Assembly (NCBI GenBank): GCA_031396695.1
Contig: JANNLG010000008.1
Coordinates: 1 to 64,000, forward strand
Direction of reading: 5' to 3'
DNA length: 64,000 bases
Origin: VGRW01 sp031396695
Lineage (GTDB): Bacteria; Myxococcota_A; UBA9160; SZUA-336
Shown: piece after piece, positions 48,606 through 57,313 of the stretch
Layout of the letters: each line of letters begins with the position of its first letter
Numbering within the stretch: position 1 is the first letter of the stretch
Program-made: the position numbers and the translations under genes
The notes under the pieces: model-generated
The model's database searches: none
The model's input: the letters and a program-made list of their open reading frames with translations, nothing else
What the model was told of the DNA's origin: nothing

Positions 48606-49555
48606 GCGCGCGCCGGGTGCTCGCTCCGCTCGCACTGCTGCTGCTCGCATGCATCGGCGCGAGTCTCTTGATCGGCTCGGCGCAGCACGCGACCGCCGAG
48701 ATCGTGTTCGAGATCCGGCTGCCGCGCGCGCTGCTCGCCGCGCTCGTCGGCGCCGGGCTCGCGACCGCGGGCGCGCTGCTGCAAGCACTGCTGCAGAATC
48801 CGCTCGCCGATCCGTACGTGCTCGGGATCTCCGGCGGAGCGGCACTGGGCGGTGTCGCGGCGCTCGCGCTCGGCGGCGGATTCTTCCTCGGCGGCGCGGC
48901 CGTGCCGCTGGTCGCGTTCGCGGGCGCGCTCGGCGCCAGCCTGCTCTTGTACGCGGTCGCTTCGACCGGCGGGCGCGCGCCCGCGCACAGCCTGCTGCTG
49001 ACGGGCGTCGTATTCAACGCCTTCGCGTCGTCGCTGATCGTGTTCGTGACCAGCGCCGCGGATCTATCGCGCGTCGCGAGCGTGTTCCTGTGGCTGATCG
49101 GCTCGGTGCGGCTGGTCGAGCCGGCGCTGCTCGCTGGCGTGGCCCTGCTCTTTGCGTTCGGACTCGCGATCGCGCTGCGCCACGCCTACGCGCTGAACCT
49201 GCTCGCGCAGGGCGACGAGACCGCGTCGCACCTCGGTGTCGACGTGCCACGTGTGCGCCGGCAGGTGCTGGCCGCGAGCGCGCTCATGATCGGCGCGTCC
49301 GTCGCGGTCTCCGGCTTGATCGGCTTCGTCGGCCTGATCGTGCCGCACCTGCTGCGGCTCACGGTGGGATCCGACCACCGCACGCTCGTGCCCGCCTCGG
49401 CGCTGGCGGGCGCCGCGTTCCTGGTCAGCGCCGACACGCTCGCGCGCTGGGTGCTCGCGCCGATCGAGCTGCCGGTCGGCGCGCTCACGGCGCTGGTTGG
49501 CGGGCCGCTGTTCCTGGTGCTGCTGCGCCGCGAGCTCGCGCGGCTGCCGTCGTGA
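48602..49555 (+). CDS. FecCD/BtuC family ABC permease
   Basis: A 317-residue BtuC-type permease with nine to ten helices. RLPRALLAALVGAGLATAGALLQ, NPLADPYVLGISGGAALG, and GLIGFVGLIVPHLLR are family marks (L-loop at PHLLR contacts the ATPase). GTG start overlaps the binding-protein stop, and its stop overlaps the ATPase start. Confidence 0.92.
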   Translation: MSARRVLAPLALLLLACIGASLLIGSAQHATAEIVFEIRLPRALLAALVGAGLATAGALLQALLQNPLADPYVLGISGGAALGGVAALALGGGFFLGGAAVPLVAFAGALGASLLLYAVASTGGRAPAHSLLLTGVVFNAFASSLIVFVTSAADLSRVASVFLWLIGSVRLVEPALLAGVALLFAFGLAIALRHAYALNLLAQGDETASHLGVDVPRVRRQVLAASALMIGASVAVSGLIGFVGLIVPHLLRLTVGSDHRTLVPASALAGAAFLVSADTLARWVLAPIELPVGALTALVGGPLFLVLLRRELARLPS

Positions 49556-50379
49556 GCGTCCCGCTGCTCGAGGCGAGCGGGCTTCGCCACGCGTTCGGCG
49601 ACACGCCGGTGCTCGACGGCGTCTCGCTCGAGCTCCGCCCCGGAAGACTCATGGTCGTGGCTGGCCCGAACGGCGCCGGCAAGACGACACTCCTGCGTGT
49701 ACTTGCCGGTACGCTCCGCGCGGACGCGGGCGAAGTTCGGCTCGCGGGCGTCTCGCACGCCGAGCTCTCGCGCCGAGAAATCGCGCAGCGGCTCGCCGTC
49801 GTGCCGCAGGACAGCCACGTGCCGTTTCCGTTCCGCGTGCGCGAGATGGTCGCGCTGGGCCGCGCTCCGTTCCTCGGACCGTTCGGGCGCGAGGCGCCGA
49901 GCGACGTCGCGCTGACGGAGCAGGCGCTCGCGGAGCTCGAGCTGCACGCGCTCAGCGAGCGCGCGTACCCGAGCCTGTCCGGCGGCGAGAAGCAGCGCGT
50001 GCTGCTCGCGCGCGCGCTGGCGCAGGGAGTTCCGACGTGGCTGCTCGACGAGCCCACGTCGCACATGGACCTCGGGCATCGACTGCACTGCTGGGAGTGG
50101 CTGCGCGCGTGGCTCTCCGCCACAGCCGGACGCGGCTGCCTGGTCGTGACGCACGATCTCGTGCTCGCGTCACGCTTCGCCGACGAGCTGGTGCTGCTCG
50201 AACGCGGCCGAATCGCGGCGCACGGCACGCCCGCGGAGGTGCTCACGCCCGCACGCATCGCGAGCGTGTACGGCGTGGAAGCGCGGGTCGGCACGGACGA
50301 GGACGGGCGGCTCCTGCTGTCGCTGGTGCGTTCGTTGCGCTCGGCGCGCGGGCAGGATCCGCCCGGAAACATCCGATAG
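49552..50379 (+). CDS. BtuD/FecE/HmuV-type ABC ATPase
   Basis: A 275-residue ABC ATPase: Walker A GPNGAGKTT, Q-loop VPQDSHVP, signature LSGGEKQRVLLARALAQ, Walker B WLLDEPTSHMD and the H-loop VVTHD. It completes the BtuFCD-like importer. No TonB-dependent receptor or riboswitch adjoins, so the substrate remains open. Confidence 0.92.
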   Translation: MSVPLLEASGLRHAFGDTPVLDGVSLELRPGRLMVVAGPNGAGKTTLLRVLAGTLRADAGEVRLAGVSHAELSRREIAQRLAVVPQDSHVPFPFRVREMVALGRAPFLGPFGREAPSDVALTEQALAELELHALSERAYPSLSGGEKQRVLLARALAQGVPTWLLDEPTSHMDLGHRLHCWEWLRAWLSATAGRGCLVVTHDLVLASRFADELVLLERGRIAAHGTPAEVLTPARIASVYGVEARVGTDEDGRLLLSLVRSLRSARGQDPPGNIR

Positions 50380-50390
50380 ACTGCGCCGCC

Positions 50391-51680
50391 ATGAGCTGCA
50401 TCGAAGACGTGCGCGCGCGGGAGATTCTGGACTCGCGCGGCAATCCGACGGTAGAGGTGGAGGTCAGACTCGACTCGGGTGTGAGCGGACGGGCAGCGGT
50501 GCCCTCGGGCGCGTCGACCGGCAGCCGCGAAGCCCTCGAGCTGCGCGACGGCGGCAAGCGCTATCGCGGCAAGGGCGTGCTGCGCGCCGTCGAGAACGTG
50601 CGCGGCGAGCTCTTGCGCACCGTGCGCGGCATCGAGCTCGGCGGTCTCGACGAGCAAGCCGAGCTCGACGCGGCCATGATCGCGCTCGACGCGACGGAGA
50701 CGAAGTCGCGACTCGGCGCGAACGCGCTGCTCGGCATCTCGCTCGCCGCCGCGCACGCCGCGGCCGCCGACGCGAAGCTCAGTCTCTGGCGCTGGCTCTC
50801 CGACGGACGCGAGCCGCTATTGCCGCTGCCGATGATGAACATCCTGAACGGCGGACAGCACGCCGCGAACAAGGTCGACTTCCAGGAGTTCATGATCCTG
50901 CCGACCGGCGCGCCGAACTTTTCGGAGTGTCTGCGCTACGGCGCCGAGATCTTCCACGCGCTGCGCGAAGTCCTGCACGCCGCGGGCTACGCAACGGGCG
51001 TCGGCGACGAGGGCGGCTTCGCGCCCGACCTCGAGTCGAACCAGGAAGCGGTCGAGATGGTGCTGCGCGGCATCGAGCGCGCCGGCTATCGGCCCGGCCA
51101 CGACGTGCACATCGGCCTCGACGTCGCCGCCAGCGAGTTCTACAGGAACGGCCGGTACGAGCTCGAGGGCGAGGGCACGATCCGCTCGCGCGAGCAGATG
51201 ATCGAGCTCTACGAGGACTGGGTCGATCGCTACCCGATCGTCTCGATCGAGGACGGCCTGGCGGAAGGCGACTGGGACGGCTGGAAGGCGCTCACCGACG
51301 CGCTCGGCTCGCGCGTGCAGCTGGTCGGCGACGACGTGTTCGTGACCAACCCGAAGATCCTGCGCGAGGGCATCGCGCGCGGCGTCGCGAACGCGGTGCT
51401 CGTGAAGGTGAACCAGATCGGTACGCTCACCGAGACTCTCGAGACCATGTCGATGGCCGAGACCGCGGGCTACGCGGCGGTGGTCTCGCACCGCTCCGGC
51501 GAGACGGAAGACGTGACGATCGCCGACCTCGCCGCGGGCCGCGCCGCGGGCCAGATCAAGACCGGTTCGCTGTGCCGATCCGACCGCGTCGCCAAGTACA
51601 ACCAGCTTCTGCGCATCGAGTCCGAGCTCGGCGCGCGGGCGCGCTTCGCCGGCCGCACGGCTCTGCGCCGGCTGCGTTGA
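50391..51680 (+). CDS. eno: Enolase
   Basis: Enolase, 429 residues, converting 2-phosphoglycerate to phosphoenolpyruvate. It starts with AREILDSRGNPTVEVEV and has loop SGASTGSRE, NGGQHAANKVDFQEFMI, GVGDEGGFAPDL, metal ligands in LVGDDVFVTNP and the catalytic Lys in VLVKVNQIGTLTET, followed by SHRSGETED. NGGxHAxN reads HAAN instead of the common HADN. ATG 50391 lies 11 bases after the ABC ATPase stop. Confidence 0.96.
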   Translation: MSCIEDVRAREILDSRGNPTVEVEVRLDSGVSGRAAVPSGASTGSREALELRDGGKRYRGKGVLRAVENVRGELLRTVRGIELGGLDEQAELDAAMIALDATETKSRLGANALLGISLAAAHAAAADAKLSLWRWLSDGREPLLPLPMMNILNGGQHAANKVDFQEFMILPTGAPNFSECLRYGAEIFHALREVLHAAGYATGVGDEGGFAPDLESNQEAVEMVLRGIERAGYRPGHDVHIGLDVAASEFYRNGRYELEGEGTIRSREQMIELYEDWVDRYPIVSIEDGLAEGDWDGWKALTDALGSRVQLVGDDVFVTNPKILREGIARGVANAVLVKVNQIGTLTETLETMSMAETAGYAAVVSHRSGETEDVTIADLAAGRAAGQIKTGSLCRSDRVAKYNQLLRIESELGARARFAGRTALRRLR

Positions 51681-52342
51681 GCGCCCTGCTCCCGAAGCTC
51701 GCCGCGCTCGCCTGGCTGGCCTACTTCGCCAGCGGCGCGCGGGTGGTCGCGCAGCTCGCCTCGGCGCAGGCCAGCCGCCCAGCCCTGCACGTGCAGGCGA
51801 CGCTCTCGACGGCCGCGTCCGACGCGCCGAGCAGCCTCTCGATCGACCTGCACCCCGACTTCGGCATGCGCGTCTCCGACGACCGCGGCGGCCGCTGGGT
51901 GGTGCAGCGCGGACGCGTGCTGGCCGGCACGACCCTGCCGATGCCCGTCTGGGTGCCGGAGTTGGAGGTCCTCTGCCTGCGTCACGAGTCGGACCTGATC
52001 GCCTGGCTGGGGGTGCACGGGATCGACGTGAGCGCCAACGAGCTCGCGCGCTGCGGCGACGGCGACTGCTACGTGCTCGGCACGCGTCAATCGCTCGCGC
52101 AGCTCTGGGTCGAGAAGCGCGCACTCGAGGTTCGCCGCTTGGTCCTGCCCGGACGCGGTCAGTCGGAACTCGAGGAATGGCGCAACTTCGACAAGCTCCG
52201 CTTCCCGACCCGGATCGAGATCACGGGCGGCGAGGGCAGCGCGACGCTCGCGGTCGAGAGCGCGACTCCGGCGCCCAAGCTGGTGTCGGCGGATTTCACG
52301 GAAGCATGGGTTCGAGCCGCGCCGCCGGCCTCGGGCCGCTAG
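51677..52342 (+). CDS. Secreted protein of unknown function
   Basis: A 221-residue protein with an N-terminal signal or anchor (LPKLAALAWLAYFASGARVVA) and a beta-rich body including PVWVPELEVLCLR and LRFPTRIEITGG. The second half resembles DUF-type outer-membrane or lipoprotein-carrier folds only in general pattern. Two cysteines (ARCGDGDCYV) might form a disulfide. TTG 51677 overlaps the eno stop, so it is translated with enolase. I do not recognise its family. Confidence 0.65.
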   Translation: MSALLPKLAALAWLAYFASGARVVAQLASAQASRPALHVQATLSTAASDAPSSLSIDLHPDFGMRVSDDRGGRWVVQRGRVLAGTTLPMPVWVPELEVLCLRHESDLIAWLGVHGIDVSANELARCGDGDCYVLGTRQSLAQLWVEKRALEVRRLVLPGRGQSELEEWRNFDKLRFPTRIEITGGEGSATLAVESATPAPKLVSADFTEAWVRAAPPASGR

Positions 52343-53082
52343 GCCACCGACGCGATCTGCTCTTCGGGACCGGCGTTGCGCAGGAACACGCGCGTCATGT
52401 TGCCGTCGATCTCGATCCGGCCGCCCTGACTCTCGATCAGGTGGCGCGTCACGAGCATCGACAGCGCGTCGAGCTCGGTGCCGCGGCGGCCGATCTCGAT
52501 CTCGATCTGCACCGGAAAGCCCTGCGTGTCGCCGCGCAGGATCTTGATGCCGATCCGGCCGCCCTCGCCCGCGAGCTCCGCGCCCGACTCGAGCAAGGCG
52601 CGGAACGCCGCGCGCATGCGCTCCGGGTCGACGTGCACCGGCTGGCGGTTCAAGAGCGACCATGACGCGCCCACCGAACCGTCGCGCAGGAGCGGAATCT
52701 GCTCGGCGGCCTCCTGCAAGAGCGCGATCGGCGAGGTGGGTGCGGCGCGCATCGGCCGCGGCCGGGCCACCAGCATGCGCATCTGCCAGGCCACGCGCTC
52801 GAGCTTGTCGAGCGCGTCGACCGGCACGTTTCCCGCGCGGCGCAATTGGCGCAGCGGCTCGCGCATGGCCTCACCGATCAGCGCGATCAGATAGGGCGGC
52901 GCCGCGCGTTCGGCGTCGCGCGCGAGCGCGATCTCGCGCACGGGTGTGAGGGGTTTAAGCTCCGCGATCACCTCCGCATCCACGAGTGGAGCGGCCGGCG
53001 CCGGCGGCCGACGCCAGCGCATGACCAGCCACGTGATGCCGCCACCCGCCACGAATCCGAGAAGCCCTTCGAGAAGACCCAT
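52339..53082 (-). CDS. Degenerate histidine-kinase-like membrane protein
   Basis: A 247-residue protein with one N-terminal membrane helix (residues 1-22), a helical pair resembling a DHp domain (EAMREPLRQLRRAG) and a GHKL-like ATPase fold (VDPERMRAAFRALLESGAEL, then HLIESQGGRIEIDG). The phospho-acceptor His of H-E-x-R-x-P-L is Glu here, the N-box Asn is absent, and the DxGxG box is replaced by EIGRRGTELD. It probably neither binds ATP tightly nor autophosphorylates. It follows the 77-aa gene after five bases. Confidence 0.55.
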   Translation of the reverse strand: MGLLEGLLGFVAGGGITWLVMRWRRPPAPAAPLVDAEVIAELKPLTPVREIALARDAERAAPPYLIALIGEAMREPLRQLRRAGNVPVDALDKLERVAWQMRMLVARPRPMRAAPTSPIALLQEAAEQIPLLRDGSVGASWSLLNRQPVHVDPERMRAAFRALLESGAELAGEGGRIGIKILRGDTQGFPVQIEIEIGRRGTELDALSMLVTRHLIESQGGRIEIDGNMTRVFLRNAGPEEQIASVA

Positions 53083-53087
53083 GTGGA

Positions 53088-53321
53088 CTATGCGGCCTCG
53101 ATCGTTCCCATGCGCGGGAGGTCCGGCGGGATCAGGGACATCGCGATCGCGACCGACCACGGCAGATGCCCCTCTGCGTTCGAGCCGTCGGCGTGGCGGA
53201 AGTGGATTCCTGCGTCGTCGAGCCAGACGCGAATCGTCTCGCGTCCGATCACGAGCTCGAGTGGAACACCGCGCTTGCGCGCGCGTCCGTCGCCGCCCCT
53301 GCAGTCTGTGCTGCGGTTCAT
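53088..53321 (-). CDS. Conserved-looking 77-residue protein of unknown function
   Basis: A short protein with a basic N-terminus (RARKRGVPLEL) and a compact beta-rich body containing IRVWLDDAGIHFRHADG. A strong ribosome site (GAGGG, five bases before the ATG) supports it. It lies five bases ahead of the kinase-like gene, so both probably act together. No family is recognised. Confidence 0.55.
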   Translation of the reverse strand: MNRSTDCRGGDGRARKRGVPLELVIGRETIRVWLDDAGIHFRHADGSNAEGHLPWSVAIAMSLIPPDLPRMGTIEAA

Positions 53322-53378
53322 GCATCCCTCGAGGGGGGAAGTTGTGAGGCGGGGGGGACGATCAGGGAACGACCGGAT

Positions 53379-53394
53379 CATAGCGCGAGCTATG
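53379..53394. promoter_or_regulatory. Palindromic operator-like site between divergent genes
   Basis: CATAGC-GCGA-GCTATG is a perfect 6-bp inverted repeat with a 4-base centre, lying between the minus-strand pair (53321) and the ABC binding-protein gene (53455). It overlaps -10-like hexamers on both strands (TATGCT plus, TATGAT minus), a fitting place for a regulator. Confidence 0.4.
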
Positions 53395-53454
53395 CTCCGT
53401 GCGAGGCTTTTCTCGCCACGGCAAGATCTCGGCGCGACCATCGGGGGGATTCCA

Positions 53455-55263
53455 ATGCTTCGAGTACGGATCGTGCGCGCACTCGCGTGCACGCTGGGGT
53501 TGCTCGCGTGCGACGGTCCAGGCGAGCACAAGGCGCCCGCGCCGGCTGCCGGCGAATCGCCTGCGCCGAGCACGCCCGCGACTTCGCCCGAGAGCCCGGG
53601 CACGCCCGTGCGCGGCGACTGGCTGGTCGTCCACTCACTCGCCGATCCCGAGAATTTGAATCCGTTGACCTCGAACGACGCGGGCGCGAGCCAGGTGCTC
53701 GGCTGGATCTTTCCCTCGCTGGTGCGGATCGATCAGAACACGCTCGCGCTCGAGCCGCTGATTGCGCGCGAGCTGCCCGAGGTCTCCGCCGACCGGCTCA
53801 CCTACACCTACCGCCTGCGCGACGACGTGACCTTCAGCGACGGCAAGCCGCTCACGGCCGAAGACGTGGTGTTCACGCTCAAGGCCATCCGCCACCCGAC
53901 CGTGAACGCCGCTCCGCAGCGCAACTACTACAACTCGGTCGCCAACGCCGAGGTCGTCGATCCGCACACCGTGAAGATCTCGCTCGGCGAGGTGTACTTC
54001 CTGAACGACTGGCAGCTCGGCGGCATCAGCCCGATCCCGCGCCACTACTACGATCCCGAGAACCTGCTCGACGGGATCAGCGTCGCTGGCTTGAACCACT
54101 GGGACGAGCTCGAGCCCGCCAAGAAGGCTCGAGCCGAGCGCTTCGCGAAAGCGTTCAACGAGAGCTTCAACCGCAGTCCGATGGGCCCGGGCGCGCTCGT
54201 GCTCGAGGATCCCGCGCGCGACTACGTGACCGGCGAGAAGATCGAGCTGCGCCATCGCGACGGCTACTTCGCCGCCGGCGAGCCGTTGCTCGGGGATCCG
54301 TGGGTCGACCGCGTGGTGTACCGCGTGATCAACGACTTCGATGCGGCGCTCGCCGCGCGCAAGGCGGGCGCGGTCGACTTCATGGGCCTGCGGCCGGTGC
54401 AGTACCTGAAGCAGACCAACGACCCGCGTTTCGGCGAGCAGTCGGTGAAGCACGTCGACCGCGCGGGCAGCTACACGTATCTGGGTTGGAACCAGAAGCG
54501 CGCGATCTTTTCGGACAAGCGCGTGCGCCAGGCGCTCTCGCACCTGGTCGACAAGCGCAACGTCTGCGACAAGCTGCTGCTGGGGCTGGCCGACCCGGTC
54601 GAGTCGCCGATCTATCCCGGCCGGCCGGAGTTCAACTCCGCGCTGCCGCCGTGGTCGTTCGATCCAGCGAAAGCCAAGGCGCTGCTCGCCGAGGCCGGCT
54701 GGACTGACAGCGACGGCGACGGAATTCTCGACAAGGAGGTCGACGGCGCGCGCGTGCGCTTGAGCTTCGAGATCGTCTCGAACTCCGGCAACGACGATCG
54801 CCGCAATCTCGGACTGGTAGTGGTCGACGAGTTCAAGCGCGCCGGCATCGACGCGAGTTTCCGCTCGATCGACTGGTCGATCCTGCTCGAGAAGGTGAAG
54901 AGCTTCGACTACGACGCGGTGATCCTGGGCTGGACGAACAGCGGCACCGTGCCACCGGATCTGTTCCAGATCTGGCACTCGTCACAGGCCGTGCCCGGCG
55001 GCTCGAACCACATCTCGTTCGCGAACGCGGAGGTCGACGGCCTGCTCGAGGCGTATCGCGTCGAGTTCGACGCGGCCAAGCGCAAGCAGATGTACGACCG
55101 CGTGCAGGAGATCCTCTACGACGAGCAGCCCTACACCTGGGTGTACGCGCCGAAGTCGCTGTCGGCCTACGACCGGCGCTTTCAAGGCGTGACCTGGTAC
55201 CCGACCGGCTCGACGCAGGAGACCGAGTGGTGGGTGCCGGTCGCGAGTCAGAAGTACCGGTGA
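53455..55263 (+). CDS. ABC transporter substrate-binding lipoprotein, family 5
   Basis: A 602-residue DppA/OppA-type (SBP_bac_5) lipoprotein. Signal with lipobox LLAC, then a Pro/Ala-rich linker (residues 22-48) and the binding domain: DPENLNPLTSNDAGASQV, YTYRLRDDVTFSDGKPLTAEDVVF (in part), AARKAGAVDFMGL, KRVRQALSHLVDKRNV. The C-terminal EILYDEQPYTWVY is typical. Family 5 proteins bind peptides, nickel or sugars. The aldolase and kinase-isomerase downstream point to a sugar-like ligand, by inference. GGGGGG precedes the ATG. Confidence 0.9.
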   Translation: MLRVRIVRALACTLGLLACDGPGEHKAPAPAAGESPAPSTPATSPESPGTPVRGDWLVVHSLADPENLNPLTSNDAGASQVLGWIFPSLVRIDQNTLALEPLIARELPEVSADRLTYTYRLRDDVTFSDGKPLTAEDVVFTLKAIRHPTVNAAPQRNYYNSVANAEVVDPHTVKISLGEVYFLNDWQLGGISPIPRHYYDPENLLDGISVAGLNHWDELEPAKKARAERFAKAFNESFNRSPMGPGALVLEDPARDYVTGEKIELRHRDGYFAAGEPLLGDPWVDRVVYRVINDFDAALAARKAGAVDFMGLRPVQYLKQTNDPRFGEQSVKHVDRAGSYTYLGWNQKRAIFSDKRVRQALSHLVDKRNVCDKLLLGLADPVESPIYPGRPEFNSALPPWSFDPAKAKALLAEAGWTDSDGDGILDKEVDGARVRLSFEIVSNSGNDDRRNLGLVVVDEFKRAGIDASFRSIDWSILLEKVKSFDYDAVILGWTNSGTVPPDLFQIWHSSQAVPGGSNHISFANAEVDGLLEAYRVEFDAAKRKQMYDRVQEILYDEQPYTWVYAPKSLSAYDRRFQGVTWYPTGSTQETEWWVPVASQKYR

Positions 55264-55274
55264 GCTGAGCGTCG

Positions 55275-56303
55275 ATGCTGGCCTACGTCCTGCGCCGCCT
55301 GCTGCTGCTCGTGCCCACGTTCTTCGCGATCACGTTCATCGGCTTCGCGATCATCCACCTCGCGCCCGGCGATCCGGTCGAGCTGTACCTGTCGGGCGGG
55401 CTCGCCGCGGGGCAATCGGGCATCAGCACGCAGCGGCTCGCCGACATCGAGAAGGCGAAGGTGCAGCTGCGCCACGAGCTCGGGCTCGATCGCTCGATTC
55501 CGGTGCAGTACGCGCACTGGGTCGGGCGGCTCGCGCGGGCGGACTTCGGCATCAGCCTGAAGGACCGTCAGCCGGTCTGGGACAAGATCCGCCCGCGGCT
55601 GCCGGTCACGATCGCGATCTCGCTGATCTCGCTCGTGATCATGTACGTGATCGCGATCCCGCTCGGCATCTACTCGGCGGTGCGGCCAGGCAGCGGTTTC
55701 GATCAGCTCTCGACGGCGCTGATCTTCATGCTCTATTCGCTGCCGAGCTTCTGGGTCGGCGTGCTCCTGATCGTGTACTTCTGCGGCGGCGACTACTTCG
55801 CCTGGTTCCCGCCCGGCGGACTGCGGTCGCTCGAGTACAGCGCGGATTGGCCGCTCGCGCGGCGGCTCGCGGACCTCGCCATCCATCTCGCGCTCCCGAT
55901 CTTCGTCACCACGCTCGGCAGCTACACGGAGCTCTCGCGCTACATGCGCTCGGCGATGCTCGAGAACGCGAGGCAGGATTTCATCCGCACCGCGCGCGCC
56001 AAGGGCGTTCCCGAGCGGACCGTGGTGCTCAAGCACATGCTGCGCAATTCGCTGATCGCGATGGTGACGATCGTCGCCGGCGTGCTGCCGGGGCTGATCG
56101 GCGGCTCGGTGATCATCGAGAAGATGTTCTCGATTCCCGGCATCGGCCAGCTCGGCTACCAGGCGGTGCTGGCGCGCGACTATCCGGTCGTGCTCGCGCT
56201 GTTCGCGACCAGCTCCTTTCTGACGTTGCTCGGAATCCTGCTCGCGGATCTCGCGCTGGCGCTCGTCGATCCGCGCATCAGCTTCGGGAAGGCCAAGGCG
56301 TGA
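55275..56303 (+). CDS. DppB-type ABC permease
   Basis: A 342-residue permease with six helices. The opening LAYVLRRLLLLVPTFFAITF and the EAA loop ARAKGVPERTVVLKHMLRNS mark the DppB/OppB family. The second permease overlaps its stop. No ATP-binding genes follow, so the ATPase must be encoded elsewhere. Confidence 0.93.
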   Translation: MLAYVLRRLLLLVPTFFAITFIGFAIIHLAPGDPVELYLSGGLAAGQSGISTQRLADIEKAKVQLRHELGLDRSIPVQYAHWVGRLARADFGISLKDRQPVWDKIRPRLPVTIAISLISLVIMYVIAIPLGIYSAVRPGSGFDQLSTALIFMLYSLPSFWVGVLLIVYFCGGDYFAWFPPGGLRSLEYSADWPLARRLADLAIHLALPIFVTTLGSYTELSRYMRSAMLENARQDFIRTARAKGVPERTVVLKHMLRNSLIAMVTIVAGVLPGLIGGSVIIEKMFSIPGIGQLGYQAVLARDYPVVLALFATSSFLTLLGILLADLALALVDPRISFGKAKA

Positions 56304-57304
56304 ACGCGGGCGAGCGCGTGTGGCAGGGCATCCGCCGCCAGTGGCGCGCCGTGTTCGGCATGGTCGTGATCGGCGTGCTGGCGCTGCTCGCGGTGTTCGC
56401 GGACTTCGTGGCGAACGACAAGCCGTACTACATCGAGCTCGAGGGCGAGAGCTACTACCCGGTGCTGATCGATTACCAGGTCTGGCTCGGCGCGCGGCAG
56501 TGGCCGGAGAGGCTCTCGAATCAGCGCTTCTCGCAGCTCGCGGAATCGGCCGAGCGCGTGCTCTGGCCGCCGATCCCGTACAGCGCGACGGTTCCCGACA
56601 TCAGCGGCGACGTGTTCGAGCCGCCGTCGCGCCAGCACTGGCTCGGCACCGACGGTCTCGGGCGCGACGTGGCGGCCGGACTCGTGCACGGCATTCGCGT
56701 GTCGCTCACGATCGGTCTGGTGGTCGTCGCGATCCAGGCGTTGATCGGCGTCGTGCTCGGTGGCCTGGCGGGCTACTACGGCGGGCCCGCGGATCTGGCG
56801 CTCTCGCGTCTGTTCGAGCTGATGCTCGCCATCCCGACCTTTTTCCTGATCATCACCGTGGCCGCGGTGTTCAAGCCGTCGATCTATCTGATCATGGTGA
56901 TCCTCGGACTCACCGGCTGGGTGGGCATCGCTCGGCTGATCCGCAGCGAATTCCTGCGCGTGCGCGCGATGGACTACGTGGCGGCAGCGCAGGTGCTCGG
57001 CGCGAGCGACGCGCGCATCATGGCGCGCCACATTCTTCCCAACGCGATCGCGCCGGTGCTGGTCTCGATGTCGTTCGGCGTCGCGAGCGCGATCCTGACC
57101 GAGTCGGGCCTGTCGTTCCTGGGCATCGGCGTGCCCGCGCATCTGGTCACCTGGGGCTCGATCCTGTCGGTCGCGCAGTCCAACACCACCGCGTGGTGGC
57201 TCGCCGTGTTCCCCGGCGCCGCGATCTTCGTGACGGTGACCGCGTACAACCTGCTCGGCGACGGGCTGCGCGACGCCCTCGACCCGCGCCAGCAGGGAAC
57301 GTAA
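56300..57304 (+). CDS. DppC-type ABC permease
   Basis: A 334-residue DppC/OppC permease. Its first helix (VFGMVVIGVLALLAVFADFV) is followed by a long periplasmic segment, then HWLGTDGLGRDVAAGLVHGIR and the EAA loop AAQVLGASDARIMARHILPN. GTG 56300 overlaps the DppB-type stop. The extra periplasmic stretch (about residues 40-115, containing YYIELEGESYYPVL) is longer than in E. coli DppC and occurs in some microcin C/oligopeptide-type permeases. Confidence 0.92.
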   Translation: MNAGERVWQGIRRQWRAVFGMVVIGVLALLAVFADFVANDKPYYIELEGESYYPVLIDYQVWLGARQWPERLSNQRFSQLAESAERVLWPPIPYSATVPDISGDVFEPPSRQHWLGTDGLGRDVAAGLVHGIRVSLTIGLVVVAIQALIGVVLGGLAGYYGGPADLALSRLFELMLAIPTFFLIITVAAVFKPSIYLIMVILGLTGWVGIARLIRSEFLRVRAMDYVAAAQVLGASDARIMARHILPNAIAPVLVSMSFGVASAILTESGLSFLGIGVPAHLVTWGSILSVAQSNTTAWWLAVFPGAAIFVTVTAYNLLGDGLRDALDPRQQGT

Positions 57305-57313
57305 GTTCGGGGC

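Noticed and set aside
46161..48845. Long minus-strand open frames opposite ispB, comEA and btuF genes (and similar ones at 3454-6036 and 56180-58426)
   Set aside because: Composition is His/Arg/Asp-rich antisense of high-GC genes, with no motifs, and recognised genes lie on the other strand.
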